A stretch of 11,271 bases of DNA. Origin: an uncultured Prevotella sp. GTDB taxonomy: Bacteria > Bacteroidota > Bacteroidia > Bacteroidales > Bacteroidaceae. Under the pieces are notes generated by a model, which did not search any database, was not told where the DNA came from, and saw nothing but the letters and a program-made list of their open reading frames with translations. Positions 1-6,866 of this stretch are shown piece by piece (the first letter of the stretch is position 1; every line of letters begins with the position of its first letter). A program made the translations under genes and the position numbers. Location: contig URDV01000051.1 in NCBI GenBank assembly GCA_900546605.1, positions 1 to 11,271 on the forward strand, written 5' to 3'.

Positions 1-13
1 GCTCTTCCGATCT
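1..13. other. Illumina adapter remnant at contig edge
   Basis: The bases GCTCTTCCGATCT are identical to the shared 3' end of the standard Illumina TruSeq/paired-end adapters. Read in the frame of the following gene they give Leu-Phe-Arg-Ser directly before Asp-Asp-Gly-Ile-Gly. PepD proteins normally have Thr-Leu-Gly-Ala at this place. Homology to the family therefore begins exactly where the adapter ends, at base 14. This is untrimmed library sequence and should not be annotated as genome. Confidence 0.95.
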
Positions 14-1120
14 GATGATGGTATTGGTGTAGCTATGGAAATGGCTATATTGAAGTCGAACGACATAGAGCATGGTCCTATTGAGTGCGTATTTACTCGT
101 GACGAGGAAACGGGCTTAACGGGTGCCTTTGGCATGAAAGGCGACTTTATGCATGGCGATTATTTAATCAATCTTGACTCAGAGGATGAAGGACAAATAT
201 TTGTAAGTTGTGCAGGTGGTGTGCGCACTACAGCAACTTATCCGTTCCATACAACCCCTATGCCCGATGGCTATTATACTTTCTTGCTTACTGTAAATGG
301 GCTGAATGGTGGTCATTCAGGTGATGATATCAATAAGAAACGTGCAAATGCTAACAAATTGCTTGTACGATTCTTAGTGAACGTAATGAATAAGTTCGAC
401 CTTCGTTTGGCTGACATTCAAAGTGGTGGCCTGCATAATGCAATACCACGTGAGGGACATGCTGTGTGCGCGATTCCTGCAGACAAAAAGTCTGCATTGC
501 TAAATGAACTTGAGACATATCTTGCTGCGGTAAAAGAGGAATTTGCTGCAACTGAAAAGGACTTGCAAATTACAATTACTGATCATGAGGTAGCTAAAGA
601 GGCTATGGATGTGACAGAGATGCACCGTATGTTATTGTCTCTCTATGCCGTACACAATGGTGTATATGCTATGAGTCAAGACATTGACTGGTTAGTTGAA
701 ACTTCATCAAATCTGGCAAGCATTCGTCGTGAGGGTGACCATGTAGTTGTAACTACAAGTCAACGTAGTAGTGTGGCAAGTAATTGTGAAAACATGGCTG
801 CCATTGTGCGTGCTGCATTTGAATTGGGTGGTGCTCAAACTGTTACAAATGAAGGCTATCCTGGTTGGAAGTTTAATCCTAATAGTGAACTCCTTAAAAT
901 AGCTACTGAAAGCTATCAACACTTATTTGGCAAAGAACCTAAAGTATTGGCTATTCATGCTGGCTTGGAGTGTGGCTTGTTCTCTGAAAAGTATCCTCAC
1001 CTTGATATGGTTAGTTTTGGTCCTACACTTCGAGGCGTTCACTCACCTGACGAACGCTTGCTCATTCCTACAGTAAAGATGGTTTGGGATCATTTGCTCG
1101 ATATACTTAAACGCGTATAA
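14..1120 (+). CDS. pepD: Aminoacyl-histidine dipeptidase PepD, M20 family (5'-truncated)
   Basis: Cytosolic zinc metallopeptidase that splits Xaa-His dipeptides such as carnosine. The open frame runs from base 14 (DDGIGVA) without a start codon; the Met at 35 is internal. The 368 residues present correspond to about residues 119 to the end of the usual ~485-residue enzyme, so roughly 118 N-terminal residues, including the HxD motif with one zinc ligand, lie outside the contig. Visible active-site residues are the bridging Asp at partial residue 1 (of the GADDG motif), the Glu-Glu pair at 31-32 in TRDEETG (general base plus zinc ligand), Asp55 in LDSEDEG, and His343 in GVHSPDER. Their spacing matches, as I recall it, D119, E149/E150, D173 and H461 of the characterised enteric and Vibrio enzymes with no gap. 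The lid or dimerisation domain lies between them. The TAA stop is at 1118-1120, followed by a strong hairpin. The gene is truncated only by the contig edge; no internal frameshift is visible. Confidence 0.95.
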   Translation, partial: DDGIGVAMEMAILKSNDIEHGPIECVFTRDEETGLTGAFGMKGDFMHGDYLINLDSEDEGQIFVSCAGGVRTTATYPFHTTPMPDGYYTFLLTVNGLNGGHSGDDINKKRANANKLLVRFLVNVMNKFDLRLADIQSGGLHNAIPREGHAVCAIPADKKSALLNELETYLAAVKEEFAATEKDLQITITDHEVAKEAMDVTEMHRMLLSLYAVHNGVYAMSQDIDWLVETSSNLASIRREGDHVVVTTSQRSSVASNCENMAAIVRAAFELGGAQTVTNEGYPGWKFNPNSELLKIATESYQHLFGKEPKVLAIHAGLECGLFSEKYPHLDMVSFGPTLRGVHSPDERLLIPTVKMVWDHLLDILKRV

Positions 1121-1144
1121 AAAACATTTGCTGACTTGATAGTT

Positions 1145-1223
1145 ACAAGTGTGCAGATGCAACGTTGTGAAACGTAAGTGGGCTTATGCTTGCGGCTTCA
1201 ATCTGTTGCAACTGCACATTTGT
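1145..1223 (+). terminator. Long imperfect palindrome, probable pepD terminator
   Basis: Arms of 19 bases at 1145-1163 and 1205-1223 pair with 17 Watson-Crick pairs, one G-U (1149/1219) and one A-A mismatch (1157/1211). The loop of 41 bases holds a small inner hairpin (around GTAAG/CTTAT). The distal arm runs straight into TGTTTTTG (1223-1230), which is U-rich on the plus strand only, and the structure begins 24 bases after the pepD stop. That suits a rho-independent terminator of pepD. The large loop is unusual for one, so a small palindromic element or an RNA-processing site are alternatives. Confidence 0.6.
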
Positions 1224-1247
1224 GTTTTTGCGCATTCATACCACCCC

Positions 1248-1275
1248 TCCTTTCTATGAAGTTCATAAGAAAGGG
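1248..1275. repeat. Small hairpin upstream of the lipoprotein gene
   Basis: CCTTTCT plus ATGA (1249-1259) pairs with TCAT plus AGAAAGG (1262-1274), with a three-base loop and one bulged A. This gives 11 base pairs, with a possible extra U-G closing pair. It lies 47 bases before the chosen lipoprotein start, within the probable 5' leader of that gene. No T-run follows it on the plus strand, so it is not an obvious terminator. It could be a leader stem-loop or a protein-binding site; function unknown. Confidence 0.4.
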
Positions 1276-1321
1276 CATGCGGCATTTAACGAAAATCACC
1301 ACTCACATCATAGAAACATTC

Positions 1322-2815
1322 ATGCGTAATCTTCTGTATATATTTCTCCTTCTATTGTTATCAGTAGTAAGTTGTATGAAGGATGACGACTATACAACAT
1401 CAGTTTCTGACCAACTTACGTTTAGTCGAGATACAATTAATTTAGACACCATTATAAGTGGTGAACCTACTCGCACTTTTACATTTACTATCTATAATAA
1501 GGCGGCAAAGGCTTTGCGCATAACTAATGTGACTTTAGCTAAAGGGGCTGCTTCACCTTTTAAGGTAAATGTTGATGGTGTGTCTATGGAAAATGGTTCA
1601 GCTACTGATTTTGAAATAGCACGCAAAGATAGTATGATTGTGTATTTAATGGCTAATGTACCCATAACTAATAGTGATCAACCTATTGATTATGCTGACA
1701 CGTTGTGGTTTACCACAGAGGCTGGTGTACGCCAAAAGGTGGTGTTAAAAGCTTCAGGTCAGGACGTGAAGACTTTAAAGGGAATGCGCATAAGCCAAAA
1801 TACCACATTTGCAGCCCAACGTCCCTATAGGGTGATGGATAGTCTTGTGGTTGAACAAGGTGCCACTCTAACATTGGCAGCTGGTACCACCCTTATGTTT
1901 CATTCAAATGCTTCGTTAATAGTGCATGGTTCATTGCGCATTGATGGTAGCTTGCAGCAACCTGTGGTATTGCGCGGTGATAGGTTAGATGATATGTTTA
2001 AGTATCAACCTTATGACCGTACACCTGGCTTGTGGGGGGGAGTTGTGTTTACATCCACATCGTATGACAATAACATTAATTATGCTGACATACATAGTGG
2101 ATGCTTTGGCCTTAAAGTAGACTCTTCAGATGTAGAGCGGTTGAAACTAACTTTGCAAAACAGCGTAGTGCACACCGTAACGGGGCATGCGCTTGACATA
2201 CGTATGTCGCAAGTTATGGTAGGTAATAGCCAAATAACTAATGCAGGGGGCGATTGCATTCATATGCGTGGAGGTAATGCTTCATTTACACATTGCACAG
2301 TAGGTCGTTTTTATGTATTTAGTGGAGGTAGTGGACATGCTCTTGACTTTGCTAATTATGATGGAAATGTTCTCCTACCTATCACAAAGTTACAGTTTCA
2401 GAATAGCATAGTGACTGGGTATCAAAATGATGAAATTTTGGGAAGTTCGAAAAATAATGTAGATGATGACACCTTTTATTATGTGTTCTCGCATTGTTTG
2501 CTCAATACGCCCGAACCTATGGATTATGAAGGTGAAGGTGAAGATGCTCATTTTTTGAGTTGTCTTTGGGATCAAAAAGCAAGTTTTGCCGCCGATGTGA
2601 AAGACCCTGTACTGCGTGACAAAAATTTTACACCCGACTTTAATCTTGACTACTTATTATTCGGATTTGAATTGAATGCTCAGTCAAAAGCTATAGGTAC
2701 GGCCGATGCAACGATAAGTGCTCAAACGTATCCTCTCGATCGCTTAGGTCGTATTCGAGGGGCAAAACCAGATATGGGATGCTATCAGCATCAAACCGTC
2801 AATGATAATAAATAA
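1322..2815 (+). CDS. Predicted surface lipoprotein with right-handed beta-helix
   Basis: A 497-residue protein of unknown specific function. The start at 1322 was chosen because it places a classic lipoprotein signal at the very N-terminus: Met-Arg-Asn, a Leu-rich hydrophobic core, and a lipobox ending at Cys18 (SVVSC). The longer frame from 1178 would put about 48 implausible residues ahead of it and translate part of the upstream palindrome. The mature end reads CMKDDDY, resembling the lipoprotein export signal (K followed by acidic residues) that sends Bacteroidota lipoproteins to the cell surface. Residues ~30-150 look like an immunoglobulin-like beta domain. From ~165 to ~470 there are repeated short beta-strand turns (for example LVVEQGATLTLAAGTTL, then SLIVHGSLRIDG) typical of pectate-lyase-like parallel beta-helices. 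The end (DRLGRIRG..PDMGCYQ) resembles the tail of choice-of-anchor Q proteins. No catalytic motif was recognised. Adhesin, glycan binding or polysaccharide cleavage are all possible. Confidence 0.8.
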   Translation: MRNLLYIFLLLLLSVVSCMKDDDYTTSVSDQLTFSRDTINLDTIISGEPTRTFTFTIYNKAAKALRITNVTLAKGAASPFKVNVDGVSMENGSATDFEIARKDSMIVYLMANVPITNSDQPIDYADTLWFTTEAGVRQKVVLKASGQDVKTLKGMRISQNTTFAAQRPYRVMDSLVVEQGATLTLAAGTTLMFHSNASLIVHGSLRIDGSLQQPVVLRGDRLDDMFKYQPYDRTPGLWGGVVFTSTSYDNNINYADIHSGCFGLKVDSSDVERLKLTLQNSVVHTVTGHALDIRMSQVMVGNSQITNAGGDCIHMRGGNASFTHCTVGRFYVFSGGSGHALDFANYDGNVLLPITKLQFQNSIVTGYQNDEILGSSKNNVDDDTFYYVFSHCLLNTPEPMDYEGEGEDAHFLSCLWDQKASFAADVKDPVLRDKNFTPDFNLDYLLFGFELNAQSKAIGTADATISAQTYPLDRLGRIRGAKPDMGCYQHQTVNDNK

Positions 2816-2821
2816 GCATTT

Positions 2822-2852
2822 GTAGGTGCTTAAAATAATTTTGAACACCTAC
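2822..2852 (+). terminator. Hairpin after lipoprotein gene, weak terminator candidate
   Basis: GTAGGTG (2822-2828) pairs with CACCTAC (2846-2852), and after one C-A mismatch the stem continues with an A/T-rich run (TTAAAA against TTTTGA with one wobble). It starts six bases after the lipoprotein stop. Only a short TTAATTT tract follows, so termination may be partial. The structure overlaps the candidate dnaB promoter element, and the hairpin may instead be regulatory. Confidence 0.45.
2836..2843 (+). promoter_or_regulatory. Candidate Bacteroidota -7 element for dnaB
   Basis: TAATTTTG matches the TAnnTTTG -7 consensus of the primary sigma factor in Bacteroidota. It would place transcription start near 2850, about 45 bases before dnaB. 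The nearest upstream TTTG (2819-2822) is only 13 bases away, shorter than the usual spacing of about 19-20 to a -33 element, and the region is A/T-rich. The match could therefore be chance. Confidence 0.3.
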
Positions 2853-2895
2853 TTAATTTGTGAGGAATAGTAAATATAAGCTCATCAATTAACGA

Positions 2896-4509
2896 ATGGT
2901 GGGCAAAAATTATGATATAAAAATGCCTTCAAACGGAAATAGTGAGGGGGGCGGACGTCGTCCTTATTACAAAAAAAATAAACAAGAGGTAACCGATAAC
3001 TTCGGCCATTTACAACCTCAGGCAGTAGAGTTGGAACAAGCTGTCTTGGGTGCTTTGATGATTGAAAAGGATGCTTATTATCAAGTGAGCGAGATTCTGC
3101 GTCCCGAAAGCTTTTATGACAATCGTCACAAAATAATATATGAGGCAATACGTCGGTTGAATCTCGAAGAAAAGCCTGTCGATATACTTACCGTAACTGA
3201 GCAGCTGCGTAGCACGAACCAGTTAGAGGAGGTGGGTGGCCCCTTCTATATTACTCAGTTGAGTGGTATGGTAGCATCGTCTGCTCACATTGAATATCAT
3301 GCCCGTATTATAGCGCAAAAGGCTACGGCACGTGCACTTATATCTTACACCAGCGGCATACAGACAAAGGCTTTTGATGCCACAACTGATATTGACGAAC
3401 TCATGCAGGAGGCTGAGGGTAAGCTGTTTGAACTCTCGCAAACCAACATGAAGAAGGATTATACGCAAATAGATCCTGTTATTAAAGAGGCTTATGAAAT
3501 GTTGCAAAAGGCTGCTGCCCGTACCGATGGTATGAGTGGTATTCCTTCAGGTTTCCACGCTTTGGACAAAATGACTTCAGGTTGGCAAAATTCTGACTTG
3601 GTGATTTTAGCAGCCCGTCCTGCTATGGGTAAAACGGCTTTTGCTTTGAGCATGGCCAAGAATATTGCTGTTGATCAAAAAATACCTGTGGCTGTGTTTT
3701 CGCTCGAAATGGCGAATGTGCAGTTGGTTAATCGTTTGATTGTAAATGTGTGCGAAATTAAGGGCGAAACTCTTAAGAGTGGACAATTGAAACCTTTTGA
3801 ATGGAACCAGTTAGACTTTCGCATTAAGCAACTTACGGGGGCTCCTTTGTACTTAGACGATACTCCTTCGCTTTCAGTCTTTGAATTGCGTACAAAGGCA
3901 CGCCGATTGGTACGTGAACATGGTGTAAAGATTATTATGATTGACTATTTGCAGTTGATGAATGCTTCGGGCATGGGGTTTGGTAGTCGTCAAGAGGAGG
4001 TATCAACCATATCACGTTCGTTAAAAGGATTGGCAAAGGAATTGAACATTCCAATTCTGGCACTTTCGCAGTTGAACCGTGGTGTTGAAAATCGTGAGGG
4101 AGGTGATAAACGTCCTCAACTTTCTGACTTGCGTGAATCGGGTGCCATTGAGCAAGATGCCGATATGGTACTTTTCATTCACCGACCAGAGTATTATAAA
4201 ATTTATCAAGACCCCGAAACGGGGCGTGACCTTCGTGGCAAAGCTGAAATTATTGTTGCCAAGCACCGTAATGGTGCTGTAGGAAATGTGTTATTGAGTT
4301 TCCGTGGTGAATATGCTCGTTTCCAAAATCCTGAGGAGGATGATGTATCAAGCATAATGTCACAATCGGGAGGTGATGGTGCAGAAAGTTCGTCTGTTGA
4401 TAGCATCTCTGCAGTAAATGATAATTCGGCATTTCCGCCTCCACCCGACAATAATTTTCCTCCTTTGCCTGATCCCTTCCAATCAGGTCCTACTCAGTCA
4501 CCATTTTAG
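2896..4509 (+). CDS. dnaB: Replicative DNA helicase DnaB
   Basis: Hexameric 5'-3' helicase that unwinds DNA at the replication fork and recruits primase. At 537 residues it is longer than the ~470 of E. coli because of extra ends. Residues 1-35 are a polar, basic leader; 40-140 form the N-terminal DnaB domain (QAVELEQAVLGALM); 210-480 form the RecA-like motor. Visible motifs are Walker A RPAMGKT with Lys246, the FSLEM segment with catalytic Glu271, Walker B IIMIDYLQL with Asp350, SQLNRGVE with Gln392, the SDLRESGAIEQDAD sensor region at 410-423, and KHRNG at 456-460 carrying the arginine finger. Residues 480-537 are a low-complexity tail ending in a proline-rich stretch. No intein or disrupted motif is present. 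The start at 2896 has no Shine-Dalgarno; ATG at 2923 (residue 10) is an alternative and would not affect any domain. It lies 80 bases after the lipoprotein gene and converges on glgB. Confidence 0.97.
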   Translation: MVGKNYDIKMPSNGNSEGGGRRPYYKKNKQEVTDNFGHLQPQAVELEQAVLGALMIEKDAYYQVSEILRPESFYDNRHKIIYEAIRRLNLEEKPVDILTVTEQLRSTNQLEEVGGPFYITQLSGMVASSAHIEYHARIIAQKATARALISYTSGIQTKAFDATTDIDELMQEAEGKLFELSQTNMKKDYTQIDPVIKEAYEMLQKAAARTDGMSGIPSGFHALDKMTSGWQNSDLVILAARPAMGKTAFALSMAKNIAVDQKIPVAVFSLEMANVQLVNRLIVNVCEIKGETLKSGQLKPFEWNQLDFRIKQLTGAPLYLDDTPSLSVFELRTKARRLVREHGVKIIMIDYLQLMNASGMGFGSRQEEVSTISRSLKGLAKELNIPILALSQLNRGVENREGGDKRPQLSDLRESGAIEQDADMVLFIHRPEYYKIYQDPETGRDLRGKAEIIVAKHRNGAVGNVLLSFRGEYARFQNPEEDDVSSIMSQSGGDGAESSSVDSISAVNDNSAFPPPPDNNFPPLPDPFQSGPTQSPF

Positions 4510-4553
4510 GACTAAATGGCTTTGTTGTTTATTAGATTCTTGGAAAGTATCAA

Positions 4554-4598
4554 GGCCCCCCTGAACCAACTTTATTTGACTATGGGGGTTACTTTTTT
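4554..4598 (+). terminator. Candidate dnaB terminator
   Basis: GGCCCCC (4554-4560) can pair with GGGGGTT (4584-4590), giving five G-C and two G-U pairs. It is followed two bases later by T6 (4593-4598). It lies 44 bases after the dnaB stop. The 23-base loop is long, so the hairpin is weaker than the two that follow, but the G-C core plus T-run on the plus strand fits a rho-independent terminator. Confidence 0.5.
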
Positions 4599-4599
4599 C

Positions 4600-4640
4600 A
4601 AAAAATATCCGCAAAAGCCTGTTTATGGGCATTGCGGATA
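4600..4640 (-). terminator. Candidate glgB terminator, minus strand
   Basis: TATCCGCAA (4606-4614) and TTGCGGATA (4632-4640) are perfect 9-bp complements, with additional inner GCC/GGC pairing. Read on the minus strand the stem is followed at once by six T residues (A6 at 4600-4605). That is the canonical form of an intrinsic terminator for transcription arriving from glgB, whose stop is 125 bases upstream in that direction. Confidence 0.65.
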
Positions 4641-4689
4641 GAATCTCTATGCTTTTTTGAGTTTTAGCGGACAATAATACAAAATAGCC

Positions 4690-4739
4690 AATAAACGAAA
4701 GCTTATACCTTATTATTAAGGTATAAGCTTTCGTTTATT
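4690..4739. terminator. Perfect 23-bp inverted repeat, likely bidirectional terminator
   Basis: Arms at 4690-4712 and 4717-4739 are exact reverse complements separated by a four-base loop (TTAT). The outer part of each arm is AATAAACGAAAG or its complement, so either strand yields an A-rich 5' base and a U-rich 3' base (CGTTTATT). It sits 25 bases downstream of the glgB stop and between two convergent genes, the expected place for a two-way terminator. Perfect pairing over 23 bp is stronger than needed for termination. A palindromic repeat element or a protein-binding site is an alternative. Confidence 0.7.
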
Positions 4740-4764
4740 AGTTTCAGCTGATATGAGCTATTTA

Positions 4765-6843
4765 TTATTGTGCTTCCTTTTCTTTCTTTAATTGAAGGAC
4801 CACAGCTGAGCGAGCTGGTATGTAAAGCTTCAGCCAACCTTTATGGTCACGTGCCAATAAAGGGTCAAAGTTTGTTAGGTGACATACACTATCATCAGCT
4901 AACCCATTTCCGCCAAACTCTTTAGCGTCTGTGTTAAGTACTACGTCATAGGCTCCTTCAGGAACACGGAATCCATATCCTTCGTATGAACGAGTAGGAG
5001 AAAAGTTGAAAACAAAAATAAGAGACCCACGCATATAGGCTAAAATTTGATCACCATCGTCATGCCACACTTCTTGTACAGGGAATTTGCGGATATCTGC
5101 CATAGAACCTCGCAATAAATGTACCATTTTATTGTCAAAGTCGCCTAAGTAATGATAGCACAATTCATGGTTGTCAACCAAATTCCATTGTCGACGTGCA
5201 TATTTGTAACTCCAACCATTCCCTTCACGTGGAAAGTCGATCCATTCGGGATGTCCAAATTCGTTACCCATAAAGTTGAGGTAGCCCCCATTAATGGTTG
5301 AAGCCGTAACAAGGCGAATCATTTTGTGCAGAGCAATGCCGCGGTGTACGGTGTCATTTTCATCGCCCTTTTTAAAGTGCCAATACATGTCGGCATCAAT
5401 CAGTCTGAATATAAGCGTTTTGTCACCTACCAAGGCTTGATCGTGGCTTTCACAATATGAAATGGTCTTTTCGTCAGCACGTCGATTGGTAAGTTCCCAT
5501 AATATGGATGAAGGATGCCAATCTTCATCACGACGTTCCTTAATGGTTTTAATCCAATAGTCAGGAATGTTCATGGCCATGCGGTAGTCAAAGCCATAGC
5601 CACCATCTTTAAAGGGTGCAGCTAATCCTGGCATACCACTCACCTCTTCGGCTATGGTGATGGCATAGGGGTTCACTTCATGAATAAGAAGATTGGCCAA
5701 CGTAAGGTAACATATGGCATTGTCATCTTGGTGACCATTGAAATAGTCGCCATAGCCACAGAAGGCCTCACCTAAACCATGGCTATAGTAAAGCATAGAT
5801 GTTACGCCATCAAAACGGAATCCGTCGAAGTGAAATTCTGTGAGCCAATACTTACAGTTTGATAGCAAAAAGTGTATGACGTCATTCTTACCATAGTCAA
5901 AGCAAAGGCTATCCCAAGCTGCATGTTCATGGCGGTCGCCTGGATAGAAAAATTGATTAGGGTCGCCAGCATAGTTGCCTAAGCCTTCAACTTCGTTTTT
6001 GACTGCATGACTATGCACAAGATCCATGATAACTGTTATGCCTGCAGCGTGAGCCTCGTCTATTAGTTGCTTTAGTTCATCGGGTGTACCAAAACGGCTA
6101 CTTGGCGCAAAGAAAGAGCTAACATGGTAACCAAAACTGCCATAGTAAGGATGTTCGGCTATGGCCATTATTTGAATACAATTATAGCCATCGGCAATGA
6201 TGCGTGGTAGCACATTCAACCGAAATTCATTGTAGGTACCCACCTTTTCGGCATCTTGCGACATACCAATGTGACACTCATATATAAATAAGGGGCCACG
6301 TTTGGGTTTGAAGTTTTGCTTTTTCCACTCGTAGGGATGGGTGGGGTGCCATACTTGTGCACTAAATATTTTAGTTTCTTCGTCTTGCACTACACGTTGT
6401 GCCCATGCAGGCACACGTTCGCCTTGTCCGCCTTCCCAATGTATAGACAGTTTGTAAAGGTCAAGGTGATGTAATGCTTTGCTAGAGAGCTTCAACTCCC
6501 AAGTGCCATTGTCGTCAATGCGTTGGAATGCAAAGTCGTCTGACTCCTTCCAATCATTAAAGGTACCAATTAGGTATATATGAGTAGCATTGGGCGCCCA
6601 TTCACGTAGCACCCATTGGCGTGGAGTGCGATGCAGCCCAAAGTAAAGATGTCCGTCAGCAAAGTCGCTGAGTGTTCCTTTGCCACCAGTTAATTCTTCA
6701 ATTTTGTCATTCACGTGGCTGTGACGCCCTTGAATAGCAGCTTCGTATGGGCGAAGCCACTCATCGTTCTTCACGATTTTAAGTTGGCGAGTGCGCGTGG
6801 TGCGCTGTAATGTGCCCTTTGTTGTTGATTTTCGGGTTTTCAT
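4765..6843 (-). CDS. glgB: 1,4-alpha-glucan (glycogen) branching enzyme, GH13_8 type
   Basis: Cytosolic enzyme that cuts an alpha-1,4 glucan chain and re-attaches it through an alpha-1,6 bond during glycogen synthesis. The 692 residues comprise a basic N-terminal leader (1-22), a helical segment of the type seen in eukaryotic enzymes (NDEWLRPYEAAIQGRH), a CBM48 domain (~65-165, with LIGTFNDW), the GH13 barrel (~185-560), and a C-terminal beta domain. The four conserved regions are intact: DLVHSH at 274-279; GFRFDG at 341-346 with nucleophile Asp345; ITIAEEVSGMPG with acid/base Glu399; and ESHDQ with His467 and Asp468. GFRFDGVTSM and the VSGMPG signature point to the eukaryote-like subfamily found in Bacteroidota rather than the proteobacterial GlgB. 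It begins 23 bases after the MORN gene with only a weak GAGAT site, suggesting cotranscription. No glycogen synthase or phosphorylase gene is visible nearby. Confidence 0.95.
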   Translation of the reverse strand: MKTRKSTTKGTLQRTTRTRQLKIVKNDEWLRPYEAAIQGRHSHVNDKIEELTGGKGTLSDFADGHLYFGLHRTPRQWVLREWAPNATHIYLIGTFNDWKESDDFAFQRIDDNGTWELKLSSKALHHLDLYKLSIHWEGGQGERVPAWAQRVVQDEETKIFSAQVWHPTHPYEWKKQNFKPKRGPLFIYECHIGMSQDAEKVGTYNEFRLNVLPRIIADGYNCIQIMAIAEHPYYGSFGYHVSSFFAPSSRFGTPDELKQLIDEAHAAGITVIMDLVHSHAVKNEVEGLGNYAGDPNQFFYPGDRHEHAAWDSLCFDYGKNDVIHFLLSNCKYWLTEFHFDGFRFDGVTSMLYYSHGLGEAFCGYGDYFNGHQDDNAICYLTLANLLIHEVNPYAITIAEEVSGMPGLAAPFKDGGYGFDYRMAMNIPDYWIKTIKERRDEDWHPSSILWELTNRRADEKTISYCESHDQALVGDKTLIFRLIDADMYWHFKKGDENDTVHRGIALHKMIRLVTASTINGGYLNFMGNEFGHPEWIDFPREGNGWSYKYARRQWNLVDNHELCYHYLGDFDNKMVHLLRGSMADIRKFPVQEVWHDDGDQILAYMRGSLIFVFNFSPTRSYEGYGFRVPEGAYDVVLNTDAKEFGGNGLADDSVCHLTNFDPLLARDHKGWLKLYIPARSAVVLQLKKEKEAQ

Positions 6844-6866
6844 GATATCTCGTTTTGAATTATAGC

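Noticed and set aside
35..37. Met codon at 35 as the pepD start
   Set aside because: The reading frame is open to base 14 and encodes the conserved DDGIGVA segment. The codon is internal and the true start is off the contig.
1178..1321. N-terminal extension of the lipoprotein gene, starting at 1178
   Set aside because: It would place about 48 non-hydrophobic residues before a textbook lipoprotein signal peptide and would translate part of the pepD-side palindrome. The start at 1322 explains the signal sequence.
2971..2978. A8 tract near the dnaB start as a programmed slippage site
   Set aside because: The frame is open through it, and the alternative frame has no product of interest. The run falls in a lysine/asparagine-rich leader where A-runs are expected.
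2896..4509. Intein or frameshift in dnaB explaining its 537-residue length
   Set aside because: All helicase motifs occur in order with normal spacing. The extra length is from the polar N-terminal leader and the proline-rich tail.
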